DNA from: Thalassia testudinum | Taxonomy: Eukaryota > Streptophyta > Magnoliopsida > Alismatales > Hydrocharitaceae | Direction of reading: 5' to 3' | Assembly (NCBI GenBank): GCA_037157565.1 | Contig: JAZHRO010000022.1 | Coordinates: 9,424,001-9,488,000, forward strand | DNA: 64,000 nucleotides | Part shown: one piece after another, positions 1-12,556 of the stretch | How the letters are laid out: every line of letters begins with the position of its first letter | Numbering within the stretch: position 1 is the stretch's first letter | Program-made: the position numbers and the translations under genes | The notes under the pieces: generated by a model | Database searches by the model: none | What the model saw: the letters and a program-made list of their open reading frames with translations, nothing else | Told to the model about the DNA's origin: nothing

Positions 1-830
1 TTGGTCTTCAAAAAGTCCCTCAACGAGTGAAGTTTATTGGAAAGCCTCATTGTTGTGGTCCCTTCCGGCATCTATTCTCTTCATTTCCTTTAAAAGGAGT
101 TCCTTGAATCCATTCTTGGGTGGCCCCGATATGGCAAACCTGAATTATGTGTCAAATCTTTTCCCTTCATTAAATCTCCTGAGATGGGTTTGTGGTCTGA
201 GAAGGGCAAATCCATGGAGCATGGAACTCACACCAAAGAGTGGGAAGATCTCAACTAACTCCATGCTGTAGAGGAATTTATCAAGTTTGGACCTCGAATT
301 CGGTCCATTGAACTCCTCATGTAGCATCATGAATGCGCTGGAAGCTCAATTAGGCCATGCTAAGCTGTGGAGCTTGCAAATGCTTCTGTCCTTGTATCTT
401 GACCCCTTCTTCGTCTTGATCTATCATCTATATGGAGGATTACATTGAAGTCCCCACCAGTCAAACAGGAAGTAGGGAAGGTTCCAGACACAGTAGTGAC
501 TACCTCCCTGAGCTTTTGTCTGCCCCTTTCAAATTTGGGCCTCATAATGATGACAAGAAGAATATCGTGTCATTCCTTCCCTCTCTTCACAACTGACAAT
601 ACATATCTGCGCCTTTGGACATCCTATAATTTGATCTTTTCCTTATTCAATCCAATAATCATGCCTCTAGATCTTCCTTTCAAATCATGCCTCTAGATCT
701 TCCATTTGCATTTAGGGGCCGTAGAACCACCAAGAACAGAACCTCCAAATTTTGACTACTATCTATGATCACTTGAGTCAAGCTTCGTTTTTTGAGATAA
801 AACAATGTCCACTCACCAATTGCCTTTTCT
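1..830 (-). mobile_element. L1-type LINE fragment, endonuclease domain
   Basis: Read on the minus strand: about 800-560 gives NANGRSRGMIIGLN (endonuclease N-terminal half), 545-360 gives GGDFNVILHIDDRSRRRRGQ (the GDFN catalytic motif), 330-145 gives SRSKLDKFLY with the FP..S motif, and near the window start KLHSLRDFLKT. The order matches the other LINEs in this window. It has many stops, so it is old. Its 5' limit is uncertain (up to about 1100). It carries a tiny insertion at 678-682. Confidence 0.75.
678..682 (+). repeat. Micro-insertion TTTCA with 21-bp duplication
   Basis: Only about 5 bases separate two perfect 21-bp copies (657-677 and 683-703, starting aatcatgcctctag). The inserted bases fit the CTTTCAAA tail of local LINEs. 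Confidence 0.6.
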
Positions 831-3096
831 TGCATCCTTTCCTCTAGACCACTTCCCTCCATCATCCACATCCAACATGTCCCTCTATTACCATGTTTGC
901 TCTCCATTAGATGCATTGCTTAAGTGTGAAGGATGTCGAGTGCAGCTTGACAGACCTCGTAAGGGAGCTGAAAGGGGTTGGTGGCGAGGACATATTGTGC
1001 CAATCATTAGCAGTGATGTCAATTGAATGGAGTTGCAGATCTTCTTCTTGCGAGGCAGAATCCAATGGTGTGGATGTCTGTGAAGGATCTGACAATGTTT
1101 GAGGCTGGAACCTATTCATGATGCCAGTATTGTTAATCTTTTGACCCACTTGGCTCTCCAGTTGTGGCTACTGCTGCTGAGCAGAGGTCTGAGGGTAAGG
1201 AGAGTCAGAAGGCCTTCAGATCATGTTGAAACCATAATAGAGGCTCCCTGAGTTTTCGACAAGCCTATTGTTGCAAGTGCTCTTGTCATCAATACAAGGA
1301 TCAAAACGAGCCTTGTCAAGCTTTAGGTACATGGAGGCCTATCATGGTTTTAATAGACAACACTAAGATAAATTAGTATAGAGAAACTCACAAGTGAGAT
1401 TCCTACCAGCAATGGGAAGGCAAAGCAGGACTTATTGGGACATTGCCACCTCCTCGGCATGCAGCTGACCCATTTACTCATAAAAAGAAGGTGCATATTT
1501 CCCTCCATAGGAGTGCTTCAAAATTTGAAGGGAAGGAACCGAAGGGCCCCAAATTGCTTCTCTTTCTTTTGCAAATCAATTTGCTGCTGTCAGTAGTTCC
1601 ATAAAGAATTGCTTCCTCATGGTGATCGACTGCATGGTCTCTTTCCTCATGTCACCACCAAAATCCTTGGATAGACACCAAGTTTGAGTTCCTCTCTATG
1701 TTGCAGATTAAAGCCATTCCTGGGCATCAAAGATGTGAATTTGCAGTGTATTATGGTTTGGAGCCACCCCTTTGCACTCTAGAATACAACCTTCTGCCAG
1801 ATGTGAGGTCTCCCATGGTCTTGACTCTTGATGTTAGGAAAGATGGAAAGGTTGGAGATTTTGCAGGTGAGGCAAAGTGATGATGGCAGGAGTGAGGAAG
1901 AAGGGAAGGATGGTGGGGAGGAGGAAGCCTTGAAGAATGAAGAGGGGAGTGGGTTGTAGTGGAGGGACAAAGGCTGAGGTGGAAAGAAAAAAGCTCATTG
2001 GATTACCTAAATTACACAAGGGTAGCTTGGCTATTTATTATAGGTTTTGGCTAAATTAAGTAATGACTGCACTGATCTGTTATTGCGTGCTAACTTGTTA
2101 CAAGAAATTCTCTTGAGGACTTTATTCATGAAACCGGAGTATGAGGTCCTATTGGTGCAATACTTGATATTGTTTCTATGTTTTACATGTTAGAGCATGT
2201 CTCTTGATTTTACTGCTGTACGGTGGAGATGGTGAAATCTGGTTCTAGTGGTGCTAGAGAGGCATAGAGATGGGCATGGATATTGATATCTGGAGCAAGT
2301 GGAGTGAATTTTGAGAAGATCCACAGGCAATAGAGTAGAAAGACTTTCTTTTCAAAAAAAAGGCTACTAGAAGCTACAAGGAGATGAAGTAGATGTAGAC
2401 TGAGAAGAGGTGAAGGATATCTTGAATGGATAAACTTGTACCAGCAAGAGTGAATAGTAGATGAAGCCCCATACTCAGATCGAGAAACAATCAATAAAAA
2501 GACAAATGCCTCAGAATGCCTAAATAATTCCCTCAATATTGGTGACATGTCAGTAAAATTGCATGGAATGCTTCTCATGTCATCAATATGTGTTGACATG
2601 CTGCCACATTATGGCAAAATGCCACAAAAGCAGCATTCTTGGTGTGCTCACACATCTCTGGCTTTTGGCATGTCATGGCATTGCTGTCCATCTTTAGTGT
2701 AATTCACATTCCATGAAATTGATATTCAATCAGAGATGCCTTGCTAATCATTGGAACAAGGTAATCTCCTTTTCTTGTTTTAAAATACATGTTAAACCTA
2801 TATTTAACCTACTTTGTATATGCTTAGGCCAACACCACATACCAGATTTTTAATTTCTGTACTATTTTCCATGCATACACTTGCGTATTATTTATTATTA
2901 TTATTATAAATAAAAAAGTGACTGCTGGAGGTCGGCTCAACATCCCAGAAATGATATAATCCTTGTTTCAAACTCTTGAAGGCCCATTTTGATAATTTTC
3001 TTGGAAATTCTTTTTGGTTAACTGCATCCCTTGATTTCTCTGGCACAATACCCTTTAACAGTACTTTCTGACACTACTGAATTTTTGTGTTGAAAG
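831..3096. other. Intron 5' of the first visible helicase exon
   Basis: No supported gene. The part up to about 1100 may extend the LINE fragment. The rest is unremarkable unique-looking sequence with an ATT repeat near 2889-2906. No helicase exon was found here, so the upstream exons lie outside the window. Confidence 0.5.
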
Positions 3097-3204
3097 TGAT
3101 GGATCTGGTGGTGCTGATATTGAGAAGTTGAAGAAACTTGTTCTCCACAGTCCAGTTGTTTTAACCTTGTCAGAAGATCTGGAAACTAAAAAAGACAGTT
3201 TTGG
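3097..3204 (+). CDS. RH16: RH16 exon: linker between the two RecA domains
   Basis: Codes for DIEKLKKLVLHSPVVLTLSE, the helicase segment following the SAT motif. Acceptor is ...gaaag at 3096, donor gtaagg at 3205. The first base completes a Ser codon from an exon outside the window. The exon ends CAG TTT TGG, which would be the conserved QFW before ISCS of the next exon, but in the frame of the rest of the exon these bases read S-F-G. A one-base gain in the A-run 3188-3193 would put QFW in frame, so this exon carries a frameshift or a homopolymer error. Confidence 0.9.
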
Positions 3205-3356
3205 GTAAGGGCCACAAGAATACATTCTGATTGTTTGATGCTTGTTTTGTATCTATCTGATTTCTATGTTTTTGGTGGTTCTAATTTGTTGCTGTACTTT
3301 CATAGTTGAAAGCAACTTTATCTGTAAGATCTGAGAGGCAAGATTGCAATGAGACA

Positions 3357-3385
3357 CCCTTCAAAAAAAAAAAAAAGGGGGAAAA
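3357..3385 (+). repeat. Micro-insertion CCCTTCA(n) with 15-bp duplication
   Basis: CCCTTC followed by an A-rich tail, flanked by gattgcaatgagaca (3342-3356) and gactgcaattagaca (3386-3400), 13 of 15 identical. Fits a LINE 3' terminus only a few bases long plus poly-A. Confidence 0.65.
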
Positions 3386-4387
3386 GACTGCAATTAGACA
3401 TATTTCAAATTAGTAATGTAACACCAAGTGGCTATTTTCCTTCATTATTATAAAGAATTATTGCAAGAATAACAGATGTGTCGAAAGATCCTAACAGAGA
3501 GTGTCCACAAAATAACTAGTATTTCAGTGGTTGAGGATTTAGGGTTTCAATAGGAAACACAATTGACAATTCCATGCTAGCTACATGCATAGCGATAATA
3601 ACCAAATTTATTTCCCACATTGAGTGGGTCCTAATGACATGGATTCTTTATCTCCATTGAGATATATCACAGGCATTTTTTGGATTTTAAATTCAAAGTC
3701 ACCCTCTCAAAAATTGACCGCAACTAACCCTCTTTGTTTGAAATGCAGTGGTTTCTAACTTTTACCTCTCAATCTAGGGGCCCTCTCACATTGTTCTATT
3801 CTCTACATGTTTAGCCTTTGTCTTTGCCTTACTCGGTAAGTTTTTAGCTTTGGGGCCTCTCTCCCTCCTCTACTCAAGTTTTCTATTTCATCCATCGCTT
3901 GTTTCATCTACCAGCAGAATATCATTTTTGAAGAGGATGTACCATGAGATTTTATCATCATTCTGCATCATTAATTCAACCATGATCAAAGTGAGGGACT
4001 CGAACCGTGATCAAAATGAGGGGCAAAGTTGATCCTTCATGTATCCAGATGGTATACCAAAGTAATTTGTCAACTGAGTTTCAGTCCTCAAGACCATCTA
4101 AGGCTCAAATAAGGATGTTTCTTATGAGGTCTGTATAAAGCTCATACCCTTCCCTTATCTTACACTGTAAGATATCTCTTAGAACAAGTATAGCTTTTCC
4201 TTCAGTCATTAAAAGTTATATGTAGGTCTTTCTCAGATGTGAAGATTTCAAATTATGTGCACCTTGGGGCATCACTTCGGTTGTCAGCCTTCCAAGCATA
4301 GAGAGAATCTTGATCTCTCCTACACTAGAGTCTTGTCTTGAAGCTTCACAGCATCTTGTCAACTTGTTACTCCTATAGTTCAAACAA

Positions 4388-4494
4388 TCTTGTATGTCTT
4401 CTTTGTTCTTGCATAAAGTATCATAATACTTTTTTTCATTCTTGTATGTCTTCATTGTCCATGTATAAGATATTACAATACTTTTTATCTTATC
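4388..4494 (+). repeat. Imperfect tandem duplication, about 53-bp unit
   Basis: Two copies of a block beginning cttgtatgtctt and ending aatacttttt follow each other (4388-4437 and about 4441-4494). They differ at several positions. Confidence 0.6.
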
Positions 4495-5026
4495 TTTTGG
4501 TAGTGTTGTGCTTAATAATTTGGTGAACTAAGTGATGCCTTCCTAACCCAACAAACAACAAAGATCAGCAAGAACGTCATTGTCCCCATGTCGTTTTTCA
4601 GGTTAGCCCTGATTCAAAGCTGTAGTGGACTTTATCAAAGAGACTGCAAAAGCAATTTGTGGAACAGTTTCACATTTATAGTGGCATCAAAGGCATTGCC
4701 AATTTCCTAGAAAATGGAAGAGTCAAATACAAGCAACAAGATCTATCCAGACTTGTAGGAGATTCAAGGTGGTGCAGTTTAAGCTGGTTAGAACTGTTCT
4801 TTGCTAAATCCTAACAATGGTATACAGAATTACAGGCTACAGCTAATGCTTGAGTTGGTTTGTAATTTGAATTGTATCAACATTTTTCCTTTCCCTGTCG
4901 GGGAAAAAAATAGTTCCTTTTCCTTTTCAGTAAAGCTGAACTCAGACAGCAGGGTTCTTTTCCTGACCGGCTTGATTTTTCTCTTTTCCAATCTGGAAAG
5001 AGCTTCTTAAATAAGCATTACTGTCT

Positions 5027-5041
5027 TATTGTCAAAAAGAA
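5027..5041 (+). repeat. Micro-insertion with perfect 18-bp duplication
   Basis: Fifteen bases (tattgtcaaaaagaa) lie between two identical 18-bp copies, aaataagcattactgtct at 5009-5026 and 5042-5059. Confidence 0.75.
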
Positions 5042-5706
5042 AAATAAGCATTACTGTCTGCATTCAGCTAGACAAAACGCTTTGGCTGTTGCATTGGGAG
5101 TTCTGAACCATTGTAATGAGCTAACCCCCCTGTTGCAATTTGACTCTAGCAATCTTTCTCTTGTTTAGATGTAGATAACTTGCTTTGACAAAGGCCTCCT
5201 TGATAATAGAATTCTCCTTTTGCTAGGCCATGTGGGCATACCTTTTAGTTCTTGTTTTATTGCACTTACTTTCTCATTTGCAATTGCCAATAGAAAGCCT
5301 ACCTTTCCACTTCTTTTTGATAAAATAAAACTCAGGGGCTGCTTGGATCCCCTTGACAAATCTGCCAAGAGATCCATTTACGTATTGGATTCTAAATCAT
5401 TGAATGGGCTTCATTTTTTGTACTTGGTCAAGGAGATCATTAGCTACATCATATTGCTTATTCGAGATTTAAAAAAGGATAATATTCTTTCTAGATTCAA
5501 AATTTTTGAAAGGAGCACATATAAAAGTCCGAAGTTCTTTTAAATGTCTTGTGGAAATTCAATGCTCCTTAAAGAACTTTGTGATGTCATGGTCATTAGT
5601 TCTTTATTCTATTCTCTTAATGAAAATAATTTGCTAGTTATCTTTATTTCAGTCTCGTGGATTTATCTAGTCTGACTTTTTAGTAGGGAATAAACTCTTA
5701 AGAAGT

Positions 5707-5717
5707 TCCTTTCAAAA
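5707..5717 (+). repeat. Micro-insertion TCCTTTCAAAA with perfect 18-bp duplication
   Basis: Eleven bases between identical copies of aataaactcttaagaagt at 5689-5706 and 5718-5735. The clearest example of the class. Confidence 0.8.
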
Positions 5718-6164
5718 AATAAACTCTTAAGAAGTGTGCAAACAATGAATAAATATGATGGAAAGATATGCATTGCTGCATTCTATATATTGTGCAAAAA
5801 GTAGGGGACTAAACCTTTGACTTGCCTTTTAACTGCATGCCACTGCTGTTCATGTCTTTCCAGTCATGCATTGTGGCCTCTTCTGTTCACTCTTAGCCTT
5901 GCCCTCCCTTTCTGAGCACCATTATCATCACTAATCATCCTGTAACATTTGCCCTGGTCACACTGCCACTTACCCAATGTCCAAAGGCACCTCCAACCTT
6001 ATAGACATCCCAATTTGCTCCTCAATGCTCACAGTTCTCCACCACAACCTGTCTAGGTGTTGCATGCGCTTATCTGTTGTGTAGTTTTTTTTCCTTGGCT
6101 CGTGTGTGGCCAACATTTGCATCCCTTGTCATTTGTTATTACTGTTATTTTTGAGAACTTTTTT

Positions 6165-6177
6165 TTTTTTTGAAAGG
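6165..6177 (-). repeat. Micro-insertion T(n)GAAAGG, minus orientation
   Basis: Poly-T followed by GAAAGG between two copies of tttttgagaactttt (from 6148 and 6178). It is the reverse complement of the CCTTTCA(n) form. Confidence 0.7.
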
Positions 6178-6378
6178 TTTTTGAGAACTTTTTTGGAAGT
6201 CCATGTAAGTTTCATTGTAACTTGCAAGATAGCTTACATGGCTTGTCGCTGATGAAGGAATGGATAATTGTCTTTTGTTCCAATCAGTGGTTGATTGTTG
6301 CTTTCTATTTGGATTTAATTTGCTGAATTTTAGTGAGCTTTGAATTGATTAGCATGATTGTCTTTATTTTCATTGAGA

Positions 6379-7518
6379 GGTGGACATCTGGGGAATTGGA
6401 AATATTATTATGAAATCTCAAGAATAAAACATAAAGTTTGGTCCCTTTATATAGAGAGGGAAGCAATCTTAATTCTATCACAAAGAAAACAAATCATATC
6501 TCTCTTAATCTAATTAAATCTTTAATAAACCTAAAACATATCTCTAACAAATATCTAAAAACATAATAAGAAAAACTAAAATAGGAAGTGGATAATTCCG
6601 TTCCTAACAAGATTTTCTCTAACACTAAAATGGGAAGTGAATAATTCCACTCCTAACGATATTTTTTCAAACACTCTCCCTGAAGTTGGAGCGTGCACGC
6701 CCAACTTGAAAGAGTAATATTTGTAAATGCTCCCCCCATTTGATGCATATGAGGCTGGAGCACACGTGCAAGGCACACATACACTTCGTCTTCAACGAGA
6801 GTTGATCCCAAGCATTGATACGAGGATTGTAGAAGTAGCAGTCTCACAGTGGTCGTAGCAGTAGTAGCAATCACATATACAATGGTCGTAGCAGCCTAGC
6901 AGACCACACATTGGAAAATGTTCCCAAGTACAAATGGGGTTGAGCCTGTGACTCAGATTCCCCACCACTCATTAGTGTCTTCTGTGTTGATGACATGACT
7001 TGAAGTTTCAACACATTCTTTCAGGCCAAGTATAGGCTACACAAATACTACTTTGGTGACTTCTTTAGTGGTTGCAATAGCAATAGTAGATGATGAGGGT
7101 TCTTCACCCTTAAACAGATTGCGTAGGTACTTAATTTGAGTTTGTGTTTTTTACTGCGACTTTGGTTGTGCAGCCACAGATACGACGCATGACGATGGCA
7201 TGTACAAAGAAGAACATGCGAAAGAGGTCGTGTGTAGGAGAGAGAGGCTTGCAGTCTAGGGGAGTTCCGTAGGACTATTCCCACTTTGATACCATGTGGA
7301 GATTTAGGGAATTGGAAATATTCGTATGAAATGTCAAGAATAAAACATAGAGTTTGGTTCCTTTATATAGAGAGGGAATCAATCCTAATTCTATCTCATA
7401 GGAAATAAATAATCTCTTTAAATCTAATTAAATCTCTAATAAACTTAAAACATATATGTAACTGATGCCTAAAAATAAAATACGAAGTTGATAATTTCAT
7501 TAGGGGATTTTCTCTTAT
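6379..7518 (-). mobile_element. Short LTR element (TRIM-like or deleted copia)
   Basis: Two related terminal repeats, 6379-6673 and about 7295-7518, both holding ggaattggaaatatt and a ccctttatatagagaggga TATA-like block. Next to the right repeat lies tgataccat, the reverse of a copia primer-binding site (atggtatca). Next to the left is ctctccctgaag, the reverse of a purine tract. So it is minus-strand. The 620-bp interior has no protein domain. The repeats have diverged and no target duplication is seen, so it is old. Confidence 0.7.
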
Positions 7519-7529
7519 AATATCAGTGT

Positions 7530-8830
7530 CAGTATGTTTCTCTATAAATTGACCAACTATTCCAACAGTTAGGAAAATATCCGGAGGTGTAATTGTGACA
7601 TGAGGTTACTTACCAATCCTCTGAATTGTCTAGCATCTTTTGCCTTAGAGTTACCTTCAAGTAGATGATGCAGTAAAAACAGAAATGACCCTCCATGAAG
7701 AGATGGACCTTTGGGTCCATTGGGTAGATGCTAGTTTAGCATTCAACATATTGATCGTAGAGCTGCCACGTACTTCCTCAAGGAAAACACTTCTTGTTTA
7801 CTATGGGCAGCTTGACAAATTGAATTCATGGCAAGTATCCTAGAGAGCCACGTCCTTGATAACAAAATAACTTGCTAAATGTCTCTTGGCCTAATGGCTA
7901 TCGTCCTTGGTCATAATGGCCAGATGATTCCATTCACATATACGAGCATTACCCTCTTTCCTTTTGCGATTTTTAATACACATAATGAATGATAAGTCAA
8001 TGGCTTGTGAAACCCAAGAGTCTCAACCACTTTGGCCAGCTTCTCAAACCCTGTGCCTCAAATTTTGCTTGAGTTTGTAAATAGTGTTCTTTTACCTACA
8101 GATCTTTAAGCATTCTCCCTGAGACCCTAAATCATGTAGGTTTCCATTATAGCAGGACATTCCCTACATTCAACTGGTAAAGTTGCTAATCAATTTGTAT
8201 CGCCATTAAGATAAGAATCTGAACTATTGGAAACTGTGTCACAAGTAAGAATGTATCGAAGAAGTCCACTTTATAAGTTTGAGTGTACCCTATAGCTACT
8301 TACTTGACCTTGCATTGCTGTGTTAGTCCATCTAGGTTGTAATCTACTTTGAAGGCCTTTTTTTTTTCTGAGAGACTGTGAAGGCCTACTTGCAAACCAA
8401 CATATAGAATGTGGCTGTGGATCTGAGTTTCTAAGTGCTGATGGATGTAAGATTAGATGCCTTTCTCCATGAGATGCCACTTTAGATCAATGAGTGCCTG
8501 TTGAGATGAAGTGTGAGCAATGATGATGGTGAGAGCTGTAACAAAATGTCTAGAGCTTAAGATGACCATGCCATAGAAACATGCTGTATGTGGGAACCAT
8601 GGTACAATTATGAGCCTCCTTCCTCATGGCAATCAGGAAGTTCAGATCATAATTGCCTTCATCCATTTGTGCAACTTCGTTAATATTAGGACCATACTCG
8701 ATATTGTTCTCAACATCTGTAGAACCTGAAGCAATAATTTTCCGAAAAGCAAAGCTTGAAGCACCAATATCCAAAGCATCATTAATTGGAAAAGATGCCT
8801 GGCTATCATTTGGAGAGGTAGTAGCATGGC
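7530..8830 (-). mobile_element. Decayed Ty1/copia reverse transcriptase remnant
   Basis: On the minus strand, 8120-7860 reads FEKLAKVVETLGF followed about 20 residues later by VMLVYVNGII, the copia RT segment AWFEKF...LGF...YVDDII. 8774-8560 reads IAMRKEAHNCT, like the copia segment before RT. Many stops and frame changes. Bounds are approximate. It may be the body of the same old element as 6379-7518. Confidence 0.6.
8359..8378 (-). repeat. Small poly-T insertion with 9-bp duplication
   Basis: Nine T then ctgagagactg, between two copies of tgaaggcct (8350-8358 and 8379-8387). The tail differs from the CTTTTCAAAA form. Confidence 0.5.
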
Positions 8831-8963
8831 TATAGAGGAAGGGACTGACTAGGTCAAAGTAAGTGGGGGATCCTAGAAATTAGATGATGGTTGAGATGCA
8901 GTAGGTTACACTATGGGAATGTCTTCCGGTGGAATAGAGGCACCAACATAAGAGTAGTATTGA

Positions 8964-8981
8964 GTCCTTCAAAAAAGAAGA
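8964..8981 (+). repeat. Micro-insertion GTCCTTCAAAAAAG with short duplication
   Basis: Flanked by agtattga at 8956-8963 and 8982-8989 (11 bp if one mismatch is allowed). Confidence 0.5.
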
Positions 8982-9956
8982 AGTATTGAATGACATCATG
9001 GTATCCTTGGAATTGGCTATAGAAAAATATAGGACTAACTCAAAGAAGGTGACATCTGACACATGGATGAAGTTGCACAAGATCACAACATTAATACCCC
9101 TTTTGTATCTTGGAATACATGAGTAGAACACCCTTTATAGTCATTGGTGTTACTTCGAACTTATCCTATCGAGGTGAACAATGGCAACTTAGCCAATCCT
9201 AGGATGAATGATGAACAACTTGTGTTAGAGAAAAGCACGTGTAGAGGAATCTATTCATGAAGAATAAATGAAAGAATTCTATTAATGAGATAGCATGCTG
9301 TTAACACTACATTACTATGGCAGAAAAGATGTAGATTGAGTCATGTCGAACTCAACATGTTAGTGATTTGGATTTATTGTCTTGACAGAGGGAAGAAGAA
9401 AAATGAGCGACAGAGAGTGCGAGAGGGGCGATAGAGAGAGAGGCCGTGGGGAGGGAGAGGAGGGGTACCCGTCGAAGAGGGAGGGTGAGGTTGTGAGACT
9501 CGAGGATGGTGCAGGCTGGTCGGTAGTGGCGAGGCGAAGGAAGGAGAGTCGGACCTCGGTTGGTCTTCGGAGGGTTTCTCACAGGGAAGGAGATGTGGTA
9601 GAGAGGGGAAGATGCTTCAGATGTCTAGGAAGTGACCACTGGGTGTGTGAGTGCCGTGAGCCGTGGCGTTGTTGGAAGTGTGGTGGCATGGGGCATAGAA
9701 GCTTCAACTGCCATGGTGGTCGTGCTCGAGTTGTGGGGAGTTTGCCGTCGCCGAAACCCGAGGGATTGCCGCAGGTGGAGATCGAGGCGCCCTGGTCGGA
9801 GGGGGTTAGGTGCCTAAGGGAGGAGGTGGAGTGTGAGCTGGTGAGTGAGGTTCTCAGTGGCTGGGTGACTAAGACAATGGTGGAGGAGGCTTTGGGTTGG
9901 GATATGGAGCGGGAGGGGGCTAAGGTTTTGATACTGGAAGGCAGGAGGTTCTTGGT

Positions 9957-11248
9957 TGTAAGGACTCGTTACTTTTTAGCCTTTTAAGACGTCTGGACCC
10001 GTTCCCGGACGTCTGAAAGTAGAATTTTCGTACTGCGCTTTGCGCTCTGCACGCGGGCGGCGCGTAGAGACCATCTTCTTCTCTCTCCCTTCCTCATTCT
10101 TTCCCAAACCCTAAAACCCTCGCCTCTTATATAACCAACCCCCCCCCCCCCCCCCCCCCCCAAAATATCATCTCCACTCCATACACCAGCCACCACCACC
10201 TGCAGTGCTTGTGCAGGAGTGGCGAGAGGAGGCGAGCGAGGGAGAGCAAGGGGGAGGAGGTCTAGGTCGGAGGAGCTTCGGTGGAAGCTCAGCAGAGTTT
10301 GCACGGCCACCGGTCCCGGGGTTCAGCTAGCCACCCTACATCGACTTGTTAGGCCTTTTGGGTAAACCGGGGTAGTCAGACGAGGGTGCATGGACTATGG
10401 AGTGGTGAGACACCTGTTTGGTTCTGAGGGGCGAGACCCTTGTTCTGAGAGGGCAATGCCCTATATTGTTCCGTGCTGTACTTTGGGCGTACTCGCTAGT
10501 GGAAACGACTGACCGTGTGTCAGTGCGGGGTAGCTACCCGTGCGCTTATCACGTGTGCCGTAGTCACCGCTACGTCTTGATAGTGACATCGGGGTGGTTG
10601 ACTGGGTGTAGGACTACCATGGGGGACTCTCCCGGTCAGGAGAGCACCACATGTATCTTCTACTCTACGGAAAAGACTGCAATTAAGATCGTTTCCACGA
10701 GGAACATGCAAGATCAAGAAATATCTGGATACTTTGAGAAATGAGTGAAACAGAAATATATAAAACAGATAAATAGAAATGAGAATTAAATCTGTTGCTT
10801 TTACTGTTTGTACTTAGATAATATAAATACCACTCTGCCCAGTGTTCGCTGACTTTGTCTTTCCATAACACTGTTCAGGACTAGGAGTTGAGCAGTCCGA
10901 GCTTCTGGTTGTGGAGGGTGCTGGGCTCAGTCGAGCCCAACCGTAGTTTTTTTTAGCATTTCCTTTTCTTTTCTCTACTGTTATAGTAAGTAATGAACTT
11001 TTAGATATTGTTCTGATTCTACTGTTTACTTCCGTTTTCTGTTATTGTTGTTGTGGTGGTATGTACTGAAATAGCAGATTTATTTTCCTTTACTGCTTTG
11101 CACGTTTCTTTTGCTTAGTTATATTGCATATGTGAATGTGGTTTACTTTCTTGCTTTTGGGTATTTCTTGTTGGACGACCAGGTCTTGGGATTAGTCGAG
11201 GCGTGTCAGTCTCGGGTCCTGTAGGGATCTGAGAATCAGGTCGTAACA
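9957..11248 (+). mobile_element. Solo LTR inserted in LINE ORF1
   Basis: Starts tgtaaggactcg and ends ggtcgtaaca. Flanks ttggt (9952-9956) and ttagt (11249-11253) form a near-perfect 5-bp duplication, and LINE coding continues smoothly on both sides. Reverse complement of much of it recurs at 56726-59377. Contains GACGTC palindromes near 9988 and 10007, a tataacca TATA-like box just before a C-tract, and no coding domain. TGTTACGACC-type ends suggest a Ty3/gypsy LTR; the class is inferred. Confidence 0.8.
10139..10161 (+). repeat. Poly-C tract, about 23 bases
   Basis: Uninterrupted C run inside the solo LTR, right after a TATA-like box. The related LTR at 56726-59377 has only a short G/C run at the matching place (around 59158-59165), so the run expanded in this copy or is an assembly effect. 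Confidence 0.85.
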
Positions 11249-12556
11249 TTAGTCCTCGGCCTCCCTGTTGAGAGGAGGGAAGAGCTCTGCTTCTTGGAAG
11301 TCGATGCCAAGATGGGGAGGTGGAGATGGCGACGCTCGTCCCCGCACGATGGAGCATCTGTGGAGAGGCCACCGAAGAGACCGGTGTTCGAGGTGTCCAT
11401 CGAGGGGATCCCTTGGTGGTTGAGGTTGGTGGAGGTGGTGGAAGCGATTGTTTTGCCTTTCGCTCGTCTCAAGAGGTGCATGGTAGTTAGCTTCTCTAGG
11501 GGTCCGGTGGTGGCGGCGATCGAGATGAAGATTGGAGCGAGGATGATGGAGAAGGTCGTGTTGCGGCTGGGGAGCTCCTCTTTGGTCGTCTCCTGCGCAA
11601 TCCGGGGTGCTCATCGGGGATCCATGGCGATGGCTGGAACAGTGGTGCTAATGTGGAGGAAGGGTATCGTTGTTCGGCGAGGGTGAGTCAATCGGTCACT
11701 GACGTGGATCCAAGGCCTGAGAAATCCATGCATATCTCGTCTGCGTCGCTGGCATCGCCCGAGATTGGCACTGCTCCGGAAGCACCGGGAACGGAAGAGG
11801 CGGGAAGGGATTGATGAGAGGCAGCTCCACGTTGAACAGTTGACGAAGGCTCTTAAAGGGGTCACGATCGCGGCACGTGCGAAGGAGTGCTCACGTGGTT
11901 GGAGCATGGAGCTGGATCTGTGTGCGTGATCCGATGAGAACCTTTTGTCGGGTTTGAGAGGTGCAAAGACTCTAACCCGGCTCCCTTTGAGCGCTTGCTC
12001 GGAGAAGAGGAGCTCCCTCGATCCCTTGACCTCGAAGGGAGTGGATGATCGGCGAGAGGCTGATGGAGTTGTGGAAGAGGAGCATGCTCGAGCTTCGGTC
12101 GGGGTGGAAGGCGTGGTCTCCCTTGCTGTGACTCCGCTGCGAGGGACAGGAGAGATGGCGGAGGCACTAACGGCATCGAGAGAGGCTTTCGGTGGTCTGA
12201 TGGCTAACGAGGCTGTGATTAGGGTCCAGCGTGAGGTGGAGGAAATCGAGCTTCAAGTTGGTCGTCCTGGGGATACTCTGTCATAGTAGCAGTTGGAGTG
12301 CACTCTGGTGTCGTCCAAGTGTAGGGAGGAGATTACCCTAACAGGGTGGAGACCGCGAATGGTGCAAGGTGGCAGAGGCAAGGCTCTCCGTTATAAGATG
12401 AGGTGAAGGTTTCGTGGAGGTCAAAGACCAAGGGTGGTGGTTGATGGTCGAGGTGAGACGTCACAGCTACCACAACAGACGACGTTGTTGGATCGTGAAG
12501 ACGACGAGGTGTGTGGCTTCTGACAATCCATGGAGGAGGCCTACATTCGTTGTTAA

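Larger units (their letters stand above)
3205..6378. other. First part of 13.9-kb helicase intron
   Basis: No gene supported. Contains four LINE-tail micro-insertions and an imperfect tandem duplication at 4388-4494. The open frames here are short and resemble nothing recognisable. Confidence 0.5.
9403..12286 (+). pseudogene. LINE ORF1 (RNA-binding protein), broken
   Basis: ORF1 coats LINE RNA. From ATG at 9403: a basic Arg/Glu-rich start, then two CCHC knuckles, CFRCLGSDHWVCEC and CWKCGGMGHRSFNC (about 9610-9710), then PEGLPQVEIEAPW leading into a globular segment. Coding is cut by the LTR at 9957, resumes at about 11250 (VLGLPVER, then GIPWWLRLVEVVEAIV), and has at least one more frame break before 12286. 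The minus-strand LINE keeps the same order of blocks. Confidence 0.8.

Noticed and set aside
2335..2385. CTTTTCAAAAAAAA as another micro-insertion
   Set aside because: Tail fits but the flanks (tagagtagaaag / ggctactagaag) match too poorly.
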